A DNA stretch of 64,000 bases, from positions 2,108,001-2,172,000 of the forward strand of contig NZ_CP014619.1 in assembly GCF_002074055.1 (NCBI RefSeq), given 5' to 3'. Shown piece after piece: positions 47,781 through 56,812 of this stretch; position 1 is the first letter of the stretch, and every line of letters starts with the position of its first letter. Under the pieces are notes generated by a model. It had not been told where the DNA came from, did not search any database, and was given only the letters and a program-made list of their open reading frames with translations. This DNA comes from Frondihabitans sp. 762G35. GTDB taxonomy: Bacteria > Actinomycetota > Actinomycetes > Actinomycetales > Microbacteriaceae. Made by a program: the position numbers and the translations under genes.

Positions 47781-49439
47781 TTACAGGGAGGACGAGACGG
47801 CCGCGACGGCAGCTCGCGCTGCGGCCGCGGACGGTGCTGCGACGGCGGCTTCCGCCATCGCCCGCGCCTCGTCGAGCGTGTGGTTCAGGAGCTCGGCGCG
47901 CACGTCGGCCAGGGCCGCGGGCGTCATCGAGAGGGTCGTCGCGCCGAGGCCGACGAGGACCACCGCGAGGAGCGGGTCGGAGGCGGCCTCGCCGCAGATG
48001 CCGACGCCCTTGCCGGAGGCGGCACCCGCGGAGCCCAGCTGAGCGACGAGACGGAGGACCGCGGGGTGCCACGGGTCCTGGTACGACGCGACCGATCCGA
48101 GCATCCGGTCGGCGGCGAGCGTGTACTGCGTCAGGTCGTTCGTTCCGATGCTGACGAAGTCGGCCACCTCGAGGACCTGCTCGGCGAGCAGGGCCAGCGA
48201 GGGGATCTCGGCCATGACGCCGGGGGTGCGGATGCCGAGCTCGCGCGCGATGTCGACGAAGTACTGCGTCTCCTCGACGTCGGCGACCATCGGGGCCATG
48301 ACCCAGAGGTCGGCCTCCGTCTCGGCGTCCGCCTGGGCGAGGGCCGTGAGCTGGTCGCGCAGGATCTCCTCGTGGTGACGCAGGGCGCGGAGTCCGCGTC
48401 GACCCAGGGCCGGGTTCTCCTCGCCCTTGTCGGTGAGGAACGGCAGAGGCTTGTCGGCGCCGGCGTCGAGGGCCCGGACGACGACCTTCTTGCCGGGGAA
48501 GGCCGCGAGGAGCTCGACGTAGGAGGCCTTCTGCGAGGCGACGTCGGGCGCGTAGGGCGCGTCCAGGAAGAGGAACTCGGTCCGGAATAGGCCGACGCCC
48601 TCGGCACCGGCGGCCACGGCCGCGGCGGCGTCGGACGGCGAGCCGAGGTTCGCGAGCAGGGGCACGGCGTGGCCGTCCTTGAGGGCGCCCGCGGTCAGCG
48701 GGGCCGTCCGCGCCTTGAGGCGCTCGGCGCGTGTGGCCTCCGCCTCGGCGACCTGCTCGGCCGTCGGGTCGGTCACGACGACTCCTGCGGCCGAGTCGAC
48801 GATGACGACGTCGCCGTCGGCGAGCGAGTCGGCATCGACGACGCCGACGATGGCGGTGATGCCCTTCGAGCGGGCGAGGATCGCCGTGTGGGAGGTCGGG
48901 CCGCCGTCGCGGGTGACGAGGGCGAGGACCTTCTCGAGGTCGAGGAGCGCCGTGTCGGCGGGGGCGAGGTCGTGGGCGACCAGGATGAAGGGGGTCTCCG
49001 ACTCGGGGACGCCCGGTGCGGACACGCCGCGGAGTCGCGCGATGATGCGCTGCGCCACATCGGAGAGGTCGGCCGCGCGCTCCCCCATGTAGCCGCCGAT
49101 GCCGCTGAGGATGTCCTGGAACGCCTTGAAGGCCTCGAAGACGGCGCGCTCGGGGTTCGTGCCCTGGTCGATGCGGCTGTGCACGTCGTCGAGGACCGAG
49201 GGGTCCTGCGCCATGAGGGCCTGGGCCTCGAGCACGGCCTGGGCGTCACCTCCTGCGGCGACCCCGCGCTTGGCGAGGTCGGTGGCGACCGAGGCGAGGG
49301 CCTCGCCGACCGCGGCCTTGGCCGAGGCGGCATCACCCTGGAGGGGCGTCTGGTCGGGTTCGCCGAGCGGTGCGGCCATGCGGAGGACGGGACCGCTGGC
49401 GGTCCCTCGTCCGACGCCGACTCCGGGCAGTTCGCGCAT
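47781..49439 (-). CDS. ptsI: PTS enzyme I (phosphoenolpyruvate-protein phosphotransferase)
   Basis: Enzyme I takes phosphate from phosphoenolpyruvate and gives it to HPr. The active histidine is in TRDGGPTSHTAILARS. The C-terminal PEP-binding barrel shows EGVGLFRTEFLFL, SIGTNDLTQYTLAADR and the active cysteine in GICGEAASDP. The 552-aa length is normal. I chose the ATG at 49439; GAAGGAG lies upstream. It is the first gene of the minus-strand PTS unit and diverges from the DeoR regulator. Confidence 0.96.
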   Translation of the reverse strand: MRELPGVGVGRGTASGPVLRMAAPLGEPDQTPLQGDAASAKAAVGEALASVATDLAKRGVAAGGDAQAVLEAQALMAQDPSVLDDVHSRIDQGTNPERAVFEAFKAFQDILSGIGGYMGERAADLSDVAQRIIARLRGVSAPGVPESETPFILVAHDLAPADTALLDLEKVLALVTRDGGPTSHTAILARSKGITAIVGVVDADSLADGDVVIVDSAAGVVVTDPTAEQVAEAEATRAERLKARTAPLTAGALKDGHAVPLLANLGSPSDAAAAVAAGAEGVGLFRTEFLFLDAPYAPDVASQKASYVELLAAFPGKKVVVRALDAGADKPLPFLTDKGEENPALGRRGLRALRHHEEILRDQLTALAQADAETEADLWVMAPMVADVEETQYFVDIARELGIRTPGVMAEIPSLALLAEQVLEVADFVSIGTNDLTQYTLAADRMLGSVASYQDPWHPAVLRLVAQLGSAGAASGKGVGICGEAASDPLLAVVLVGLGATTLSMTPAALADVRAELLNHTLDEARAMAEAAVAAPSAAAARAAVAAVSSSL

Positions 49440-49631
49440 CCGAGACTCCTTCATCTCATGGGGGTGGTGTGCTCGAGCACGCGGGCGACACCGTGCGCTG
49501 CGAAGACCATACATCGAACTGAGTTGACAAACAAACAAAATCAGGGCTAAAAATGCAGCAACAGACATTTGTTTGCGCTTGAATACCTCGAACTACCCGT
49601 CGAAATGCCCATTTCTCATTGATGAGGACCG
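49440..49631. promoter_or_regulatory. Divergent ptsI/deoR-type promoter with CAAACAAA operator-like repeats
   Basis: This AT-rich gap holds two facing promoters. On the plus strand TTGACA (49524-49529) and TAAAAA (49548-49553) are 18 nt apart. On the minus strand TTGTTT (49534-49529) and TATGGT (49511-49506) are 17 nt apart. The two -35 boxes overlap in CAAACAAACAAA (49528-49539), and an inverted TTTGTTTG lies at 49568-49575. This looks like a binding site for the DeoR-type protein encoded next to it. Confidence 0.6.
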
Positions 49632-50402
49632 ATGTACGCTCCCGAACGCCACCTCCGCATCGTCGAGGAGGCCCGGCAACACGGTCGCGTCGACGTGAAG
49701 GACCTCGCCGAACTCCTCGAGGTGACACCCGAGACCATCCGGCGCGACCTCACCAGCCTCGAGCGTCGCGGCCTCGTCCGCCGGGCGCACGGCGGGGCCA
49801 TCCCGGTCGAGCGGATCACCTTCCACCCCGGCGTCGGCGACCGCGGCGGCATGAACACGGCCGAGAAGATGGTCATCGCGCAGGCGGCCCTCGACGAGAT
49901 CCCCGAGAACGGGTCGATCATCATAGATGCCGGGACGTCCACGATCCTGCTCGCCCAGATCCTGCCGGCCGACCGCGGGCTGACGGTGGTCACCCACTCC
50001 CTGCCCGTCGCCATGGCCGTGGCCAGCCGTCCCGGCATCGACCTCCACCTGCTGGGCGGCAGCGTGCGCCGGGACTCCCTCGCGGGCGTGGGCACCTGGA
50101 CCCACCAGCTCGTCGGCATGGTCTCCGTCGACGCCGCCTTCCTCAGCGTCGGCGGCATCACGCCCGAGCGCGGCCTCACCACGCACAACATCGCCGAGGC
50201 CGCCGTGAAGTCGGCGCTCATCAAGGCGGCTCGCAGGAGCATCCTGCTCGCCGACCACACGAAGTTCGGCCGCGAGGAGTTCGGTCGCGTGGCCCCCATC
50301 GCGGCCATCGATACGATCATCACCGACCCCGCCGTCAACCTCGACCTCGTGCGCGAGGTCGAGGGCGCGGGCACCGAGGTCTTCTGGCCGGGGCGCAGCT
50401 AG
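49632..50402 (+). CDS. DeoR family transcriptional regulator of the PTS genes
   Basis: The 256-aa protein has an N-terminal DeoR winged helix (RVDVKDLAELLEVTPETIRRDLTSL followed by RRAHGGA). The C-terminal sugar-phosphate sensor domain has IIIDAGTSTILLAQIL and a late LADHTKFGREEFGRVAPI stretch. Such proteins repress PTS genes and are relieved by phosphorylated sugars, as SugR and FruR do in corynebacteria. Its position between ptsI and ptsH and the adjacent CAAACAAA repeats suggest it controls both and possibly itself. Confidence 0.88.
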   Translation: MYAPERHLRIVEEARQHGRVDVKDLAELLEVTPETIRRDLTSLERRGLVRRAHGGAIPVERITFHPGVGDRGGMNTAEKMVIAQAALDEIPENGSIIIDAGTSTILLAQILPADRGLTVVTHSLPVAMAVASRPGIDLHLLGGSVRRDSLAGVGTWTHQLVGMVSVDAAFLSVGGITPERGLTTHNIAEAAVKSALIKAARRSILLADHTKFGREEFGRVAPIAAIDTIITDPAVNLDLVREVEGAGTEVFWPGRS

Positions 50403-50485
50403 TGCCGCACCGGCGCCGGTAGCCTGACCACGACCGACCGACCCCGAGCCGCACCGCGCGGCCGGAATCCCCCAAGGAGAGCTCC

Positions 50486-50755
50486 ATGTCCGAAGCCACC
50501 CGCACCGTCACCGTCGCCTCCGCCTCCGGGCTCCACGCGCGACCGGCGTCGCTCTTCGTGCAGACCGTCACGGCGTCGGGCCACAGCGTCACGATCGCCA
50601 AGGGCGACAAGAAGGTCAACGCCGCGAGCATCCTCGGGCTCCTGGGCCTCGGCGTGAACACGGGCGACGAGGTCGTGCTGACCGTCGACGGCGACGACGC
50701 CGAGGCGACCGCCGACCAGCTCGAGACGTTCCTCACCACCGACCACGACGCGTAG
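50486..50755 (+). CDS. ptsH: PTS phosphocarrier protein HPr
   Basis: HPr relays phosphate from enzyme I to sugar-specific IIA proteins such as MtlF. The active histidine is in SGLHARPASLFV, and the second conserved site reads KKVNAASILGLLGLG, the form found in actinobacteria. The 89-aa length is normal. AAGGAG precedes the ATG. A TAGCCT at 50420-50425 may give it its own promoter in addition to readthrough from the regulator gene. Confidence 0.96.
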   Translation: MSEATRTVTVASASGLHARPASLFVQTVTASGHSVTIAKGDKKVNAASILGLLGLGVNTGDEVVLTVDGDDAEATADQLETFLTTDHDA

Positions 50756-50804
50756 CCCCTCCGCGGTCGCTCCCGCGCCAGGGCCGGGCGTCGGCGGCCG
50801 CCGG

Positions 50805-50817
50805 TAGAGTTCTGGGC
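50805..50817 (+). promoter_or_regulatory. -10 box TAGAGT for leaderless exonuclease III gene
   Basis: TAGAGT (50805-50810) ends 7 nt before the ATG at 50818, with no Shine-Dalgarno sequence between. Confidence 0.55.
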
Positions 50818-51663
50818 ATGGGTTCCCGTCTCCGCCTGGCCACCGTCAACGTCAACGGCATCCGAGCCGCCTTCCGCAAGGGCATGGGCGACTGGCTGCC
50901 CGGTCGCGACGTGGACATCCTGGCCCTGCAGGAGGTCCGGGCGTCGACCGACGACATCGAGGGCCTGCTCGGTCCCGACTGGAGCGTCCTGCACGATCCG
51001 GCGACCGCGAAGGGCCGCGCCGGCGTCGCCCTGGCGAGCCGTCGCGCGGCGCACATCCACCGTGTCGACCTCGGTCCGACCGACTTCGACAGCGCCGGTC
51101 GCTGGCTCGAGGCCGACTACGACGTCGACGGCACACTCGTCACCGTGGTCAGCACCTACGTCCACTCGGGCGAGGTCGACACCCCGAAGCAGGTCGAGAA
51201 GTGGACCTTCCTCGACGCCATGACGGAGCGCCTGCCCGAGCTGCGGGCGCACAACGAGCTCGCCGTCGTCGTCGGCGACCTCAACGTCGGCCACACGCCC
51301 CTCGACATCAAGAACTGGAAGGGCAACGTCAAGCGCGCCGGCTTCCTGCCCCGCGAGCGCGCCTACTTCGACCGTTTCTTCGGCCCCGAGGGCGAGCCCG
51401 TGGAGGGCGTCGACGGTTCGACGGGCGAGGGGCTCGGCTGGGTCGACGTCGGCCGGAGGGCCGCCGGCGAGGTCGACGGCCCCTACACGTGGTGGTCCTG
51501 GCGCGGTCAGGCGTTCGACAACGACACCGGCTGGCGCATCGACTACCAGATGGCCACTCCCGCCCTGGCCGACCGCGTGACGAACTACGCCGTCGACCGT
51601 GCCGACGCCTACGACAAGCGCTGGTCCGACCACACGCCCGTCGTCGTCGACTACGACATCTAG
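50818..51663 (+). CDS. xth: Exodeoxyribonuclease III (AP endonuclease family)
   Basis: It cuts DNA at abasic sites and degrades 3' ends in base-excision repair. Motifs of the EEP fold are visible: LATVNVNGIRAAFRKG, LALQEVRAS with the metal-binding glutamate, VVGDLNVGHTPLDIKNW, and RIDYQMATPAL followed by the catalytic WSDHTPVVVDYDI at the very end. The 281-aa length is normal. The start is supported by the leaderless promoter. Confidence 0.95.
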   Translation: MGSRLRLATVNVNGIRAAFRKGMGDWLPGRDVDILALQEVRASTDDIEGLLGPDWSVLHDPATAKGRAGVALASRRAAHIHRVDLGPTDFDSAGRWLEADYDVDGTLVTVVSTYVHSGEVDTPKQVEKWTFLDAMTERLPELRAHNELAVVVGDLNVGHTPLDIKNWKGNVKRAGFLPRERAYFDRFFGPEGEPVEGVDGSTGEGLGWVDVGRRAAGEVDGPYTWWSWRGQAFDNDTGWRIDYQMATPALADRVTNYAVDRADAYDKRWSDHTPVVVDYDI

Positions 51664-51683
51664 CCCGTCTCCCCTCGTTCTAA

Positions 51684-52700
<1,017 letters not shown>

Positions 52701-52739
52701 CCGAGCCCACCGCCCGTCCGCGATCCGAGGAGCCCCACC

Positions 52740-53318
52740 ATGCAGCCGTTCGTCCTCGAGTCGTCGCGGGTGCGACTCGAGGTACCCCGGACGGCCGACA
52801 CGGTCGCGATCCACGAGGCGTGCCAGGATCCCGAACTGCAGCGGTTCACGACCGTCCCGGTCCCGTACACCTTCGAGGACGCCCAGTACTTCGTCTCGCA
52901 GACCGTCGAGAGGAGCTGGCTCACGGGCCGCGAGTACATCTGGGGCCTCCGCGAGCAGGGGTCCAGCCTCTGCCTCGGGATCGTGAGCATCCGGCTCCTG
53001 CACCACGACATCGGCTTCTGGTCGGCTCCGGAGGCCCGGGGACGCGGCCTGATGACCGAGGCGGTCCGCCTCGTGACCGACTGGGCCTTCTCCGAGGGGC
53101 TGTCCGACGTGAAGTGGGAGGGTTACGTCGGCAACCGCGCCTCGGCGGGGGTCGCCCGGCGCGCCGGGTTCACCTACACGGGGACGGGCCCCGGGCTGCA
53201 GCCCGACCGGGAGCGACGCCACCCCGCCTGCTGGCAGGCCCGGCTCCTGCCCGGCGACGACACCTCGACGAAGCCCGGATGGCCCCTCGAGACGCTCCCC
53301 GGGGCCGACGCTCCGTGA
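52740..53318 (+). CDS. GNAT family N-acetyltransferase (RimJ/RimL-like)
   Basis: The 192-aa protein has the acetyl-CoA-binding loop EARGRGLMTEAVRLVTDWAF and the later GNRASAGVARRAGFTYTG, characteristic of the RimJ/RimL branch, which acetylates N termini or amino groups of small molecules. The substrate cannot be inferred. It lies 39 bp after trpS on the same strand, probably cotranscribed. Confidence 0.85.
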   Translation: MQPFVLESSRVRLEVPRTADTVAIHEACQDPELQRFTTVPVPYTFEDAQYFVSQTVERSWLTGREYIWGLREQGSSLCLGIVSIRLLHHDIGFWSAPEARGRGLMTEAVRLVTDWAFSEGLSDVKWEGYVGNRASAGVARRAGFTYTGTGPGLQPDRERRHPACWQARLLPGDDTSTKPGWPLETLPGADAP

Positions 53319-53396
53319 CGCCCCGACGCGAGCCGTGACGTCGACACCTCTCGTCACGTCGAGCGACCGGAATAGCACCGCGCGACGAGCGTTGGC

Positions 53397-53447
53397 TATG
53401 GTCGAACGATTGCTCCGCTCCCTCCCGCCCTTCGTCCGAGGAATTCC
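53397..53447 (+). promoter_or_regulatory. Promoter and short leader of ribDA
   Basis: TATGGT at 53397-53402 is preceded by TGGC, an extended -10 shape, and the leader to the GTG at 53448 is about 40 nt with AGGAA before the start. That is too short for an FMN riboswitch, and none of its conserved motifs is seen. Confidence 0.4.
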
Positions 53448-54515
53448 GTGACCGCCGCCCCGCACGACCCCACCGCCCCGGCGACGCCCGCGGGCGGCCC
53501 GGTCGAGCGGGCCATGCGCCACGCCCTGGCCATCGCCGCGCACGGGCCCGAGCACGGCGTCAATCCGCGGGTCGGGTGCGTCCTCCTGCGCGCGGACGGC
53601 TCGATCGCGGCGGAGGGCTGGCACCGGGGCGCCGGCACACCCCACGCGGAGGTCGACGCGCTCGGCAAGCTGCCCGAGGGTGCGGCCAGGGGCCTGACCG
53701 CGGTCGTCACCCTGGAGCCCTGCAACCACCACGGTCGCACCGGCCCGTGCAGTCAGGCCCTCATCGACGCGGGGATCGCTCGCGTCGAGTACGCGGTCGC
53801 CGACCCGGGCGAGAAGTCGGGCGGGGGCGGCGATCACCTGCGACGCGCAGGAGTCGCGGCGCACGAGGGCGTGCTCGGGGCGGAGGCCGCCGAGTTCCTG
53901 CGGCGGTGGCTGCTCGCCACGACGCGGAAGCGCCCCTTCGTGACGCTCAAGTGGGCGTCGAGCCTCGACGGGCGCACCGCCGCTCGCGACGGGACGAGCC
54001 GCTGGATCACCGGGGCGGCCGCCCGCCAGCACGTCCACGAGCAGCGCGCCCGGCACGACGCGATCCTCGTCGGGACGGGGACCGTCCTTGCCGACGACCC
54101 GTCGCTGACCGCAAGGGGCGACGGCGGCGAACTCCTCGAGCACCAGCCGATGCCCGTGGTCGTCGGGCTCCGCGACGTCCCCGCCGGGTCGAGCATCCTG
54201 CGCCACCCCCGCGGCGTCCTCGAGACCGGGAGCCGCGACCCGGAGGCGATCCTCCTCGATCTCTACCGCCGCGAGATCCGCAGCGTGTTCGTGGAGGGAG
54301 GCCCCACCGTCGCCTCCGCCCTCGTCCGCGCCGGGCTCGTCGACGACTACCTCGTCTATCTGGCGCCGACCCTGCTCGGCGGCCCTCGGCTCGCTCTCGG
54401 CGACCTCGGAGTAGACACGATCAGCGCTCAACGTCGCCTCCGCGTCACGAGCGTCACCTCTCTCGGCGACGATCTCGCGATCCTCGCCCGTCATCACAGC
54501 GGGAGCACCTCATGA
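53448..54515 (+). CDS. ribD: Riboflavin biosynthesis deaminase/reductase
   Basis: RibD deaminates and then reduces the GTP cyclohydrolase II product. The deaminase zinc site is HAEVDAL with EPCNHHGRTGPC. The reductase half begins FVTLKWASSLDGRTA and keeps GGPTVASALVRAGLVDDYLVY. At 355 aa both domains are complete. The GTG at 53448 follows a short leader. The stop overlaps ribA by 4 bp (ATGA), so both enzymes are made together. Confidence 0.94.
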   Translation: MTAAPHDPTAPATPAGGPVERAMRHALAIAAHGPEHGVNPRVGCVLLRADGSIAAEGWHRGAGTPHAEVDALGKLPEGAARGLTAVVTLEPCNHHGRTGPCSQALIDAGIARVEYAVADPGEKSGGGGDHLRRAGVAAHEGVLGAEAAEFLRRWLLATTRKRPFVTLKWASSLDGRTAARDGTSRWITGAAARQHVHEQRARHDAILVGTGTVLADDPSLTARGDGGELLEHQPMPVVVGLRDVPAGSSILRHPRGVLETGSRDPEAILLDLYRREIRSVFVEGGPTVASALVRAGLVDDYLVYLAPTLLGGPRLALGDLGVDTISAQRRLRVTSVTSLGDDLAILARHHSGSTS

Positions 54516-55183
54516 CCGACACCGACACCCCAGCCGTCCGACCGCACGTGTCGTTCGAGGTCGAGACGACGGTGCCCACGACGCACGGCACCTTCCGCCT
54601 GCGCGCCTACCGCGACCTCGACACCGGGGCCGACCACATCGCGATCGTCTCGGGCGACCCGCATGACGGCGCCCTCGTCCGCGTCCACTCGGAGTGCCTC
54701 ACGGGCGAGGCGTTCGGGTCGCTCAAGTGCGAGTGCGGCCCGCAGCTCGACGCGGCCCTCGACACGATCCACAACCAGGGCGGCATCGTGATCTACCTCC
54801 GCGGGCACGAGGGACGCGGCATCGGCCTCGTCAACAAGCTCCGGGCGTACCGCCTGCAGGAGGACGGCCTCGACACCCTCGACGCCAACCTCGCCCTCGG
54901 CCTGCCCGCGGACGCCCGCGAGTACGTCGCGGCCGCCGACATCCTGCGCGACCTCGGCGTCTCGTCGATCCGGCTGTTGACCAACAACCCGGACAAGCGC
55001 GACCAGTTGACCGAGCACGGCATCGAGGTCGAGGCCATGGTCCCGCTGGTGGTCGGGGTCGGCGCCTTCAACGAGTCCTACCTCGACACGAAGCGCGATC
55101 GGATGGGCCACCGGCTGCCGGGCGCGCTCGACACCGGCTTCGACGACGCGGATCTCGACGCCGGTTTCGACGACGCGCACTGA
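54512..55183 (+). CDS. ribA: GTP cyclohydrolase II
   Basis: It opens GTP to start riboflavin synthesis, feeding RibD. The zinc cysteines are in VHSECLTGEAFGSLKCECGPQLD, and the catalytic loop is GIVIYLRGHEGRGIGLVNKLRAYRLQ. The 223-aa length means there is no fused RibB (DHBP synthase) domain. A TGFDDADLDAGFDDAH tail is a small internal duplication. ribE and ribH are not beside it and must be elsewhere. Confidence 0.95.
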   Translation: MTDTDTPAVRPHVSFEVETTVPTTHGTFRLRAYRDLDTGADHIAIVSGDPHDGALVRVHSECLTGEAFGSLKCECGPQLDAALDTIHNQGGIVIYLRGHEGRGIGLVNKLRAYRLQEDGLDTLDANLALGLPADAREYVAAADILRDLGVSSIRLLTNNPDKRDQLTEHGIEVEAMVPLVVGVGAFNESYLDTKRDRMGHRLPGALDTGFDDADLDAGFDDAH

Positions 55184-55338
55184 GCGCGTAGCATCGACAG
55201 CGGCCGCCACGAACGGCCGACCACTTTCCCGGTGGCGACGATGCGCGGGAGTCCACCGCACCATCCTGCGCCGCTTCCCCCCTGCATCTCCCCCGTCGGC
55301 GCGAGCCCCGCCTCGCGCATCCGTTCCCGGAGATCCCC

Positions 55339-56742
55339 ATGGCAAGCAGCACCACCACGCCCACGCCCGATTCGACGGCCCCGACGAACTCGCGCTCGCG
55401 CGTCATCGTCGCGAGCCTCATCGGCACCTCGATCGAGTTCTACGACTTCTACGTCTACGCGACGGCGGCCGTCCTCGTCTTCCCCGCCCTCTTCTTCGCG
55501 AACGCCGACCCGACCGTCGAGCTCCTGTCGTCGTTCGCCGTCTTCGGCGTCGCCTTCGTCGCGCGCCCCGTCGGCTCCATCGTGTTCGGCCACTTCGGCG
55601 ACCGCATCGGCCGGAAGAACACGCTCATCGCCTCCCTCCTCACGATGGGGATCGCGACGGTCCTGATCGGCCTCCTGCCGACGGCCACGGCGCCGGGCTG
55701 GCAGATCCTCGCGCCGACCTTCCTCGTCGTCCTCCGCTTCGCCCAGGGCTTCGGCCTCGGCGGAGAGTGGTCCGGCGCGGCTCTCCTCGCGACCGAGAAC
55801 GCCCCCGCCGGCCGACGAGCGATCTACGGCACGTTCCCCCAGCTCGGCGCGCCGATCGGGTTCCTGATCGCCAACGGCGTGTTCCTCGTCCTCAACCTGA
55901 CGATGTCCGCCGACGCCTTCACGAGCTGGGGCTGGCGCATCCCGTTCCTCGGCAGCGCCGTCCTCGTCGTGATCGGCCTCTACGCGCGGTTCAAGCTGAT
56001 CGAGACGCCCGCGTTCACGAAGGTCGTCGAGACCGGGAACGTGGCGAGGCTGCCCATCGCCCGCGTCTTCGTGTCGAGCCGGCGGCCCCTCATCCTCGGC
56101 ACGTTCATCATGCTCGCGACCTACACGCTCTTCTACCTGATGACGACCTTCACGCTGACCTACGGCACCACCGCCTCGAACGCCGCGACGGCCGCCGCCG
56201 CGGCCCAGGCGGCGGGCAAGCCGTTCAACGCGGCCGCCTTCGTGCCGGGCCTCGGCTACTCGCGCACCGAGTTCCTCCTGATGCTCATCGTCGGCGTCGT
56301 GTTCTTCGGCATCTTCACCCTCGTCTCCGGCCCGCTCGCGGAGCGGTTCGGACGACGACGCCTGCTCCTCGTCGTCACCTTCGCGATCCTCGTGTTCGGA
56401 TTCCTCTTCGTGCCCCTCTTCGCGGGCGGGTTCGCAGGAGCCCAGGCTCTCCTCATCCTGGGCTTCGTGCTGATGGGGTTGACCTTCGGCCCGATGGGCG
56501 CCGTGCTGCCGGAGCTCTTCCCCGCGAACGTCCGCTACACCGGGAGCGCCGTCAGCTACAACGTGGCGAGCATCCTGGGGGCGGCCGTCGCGCCGTTCAT
56601 CGCCGTCGCCCTCTGGGGCGCCGCGAACGGCAGCACGTTCCTCGTGGGCGTCTACCTCTCGGCGATGGCGGCCATCACGCTGGTAGCCCTCCTCCTCAGT
56701 CGCGAGACCCGCGACGTCGACTACTCCGCGAACCTCTCGTAG
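55339..56742 (+). CDS. MFS transporter, metabolite:H+ symporter (MHS/ProP-like) type
   Basis: The 467-aa protein has twelve membrane helices. MHS-type marks are IGTSIEFYDFYVYATAA in the first helix and FGHFGDRIGRKNTL in the loop 2-3. A second such loop is GPLAERFGRRRLLL, and RFAQGFGLGGEWSGAALL is also typical. Substrates in this group include shikimate, proline/betaine and dicarboxylates. It follows ribA by 155 bp; a link to flavins is not indicated by its sequence. Confidence 0.88.
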   Translation: MASSTTTPTPDSTAPTNSRSRVIVASLIGTSIEFYDFYVYATAAVLVFPALFFANADPTVELLSSFAVFGVAFVARPVGSIVFGHFGDRIGRKNTLIASLLTMGIATVLIGLLPTATAPGWQILAPTFLVVLRFAQGFGLGGEWSGAALLATENAPAGRRAIYGTFPQLGAPIGFLIANGVFLVLNLTMSADAFTSWGWRIPFLGSAVLVVIGLYARFKLIETPAFTKVVETGNVARLPIARVFVSSRRPLILGTFIMLATYTLFYLMTTFTLTYGTTASNAATAAAAAQAAGKPFNAAAFVPGLGYSRTEFLLMLIVGVVFFGIFTLVSGPLAERFGRRRLLLVVTFAILVFGFLFVPLFAGGFAGAQALLILGFVLMGLTFGPMGAVLPELFPANVRYTGSAVSYNVASILGAAVAPFIAVALWGAANGSTFLVGVYLSAMAAITLVALLLSRETRDVDYSANLS

Positions 56743-56781
56743 CGCAGGAGCGACGGCGTCGGAGCACGCAGGCGCGGAGAC

Positions 56782-56812
56782 TAAAATCGGGTCACCTGGC
56801 ACGAAAGGCATC
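56782..56812 (+). promoter_or_regulatory. Promoter and ribosome site of the ABC exporter gene
   Basis: TAAAAT at 56782-56787 is a good -10 in a GC-rich setting, and GAAAGG at 56802-56807 precedes the ATG at 56813. Confidence 0.5.

Noticed and set aside
53340-53447. FMN riboswitch upstream of ribDA
   Set aside because: The leader is short and lacks the conserved RFN segments.
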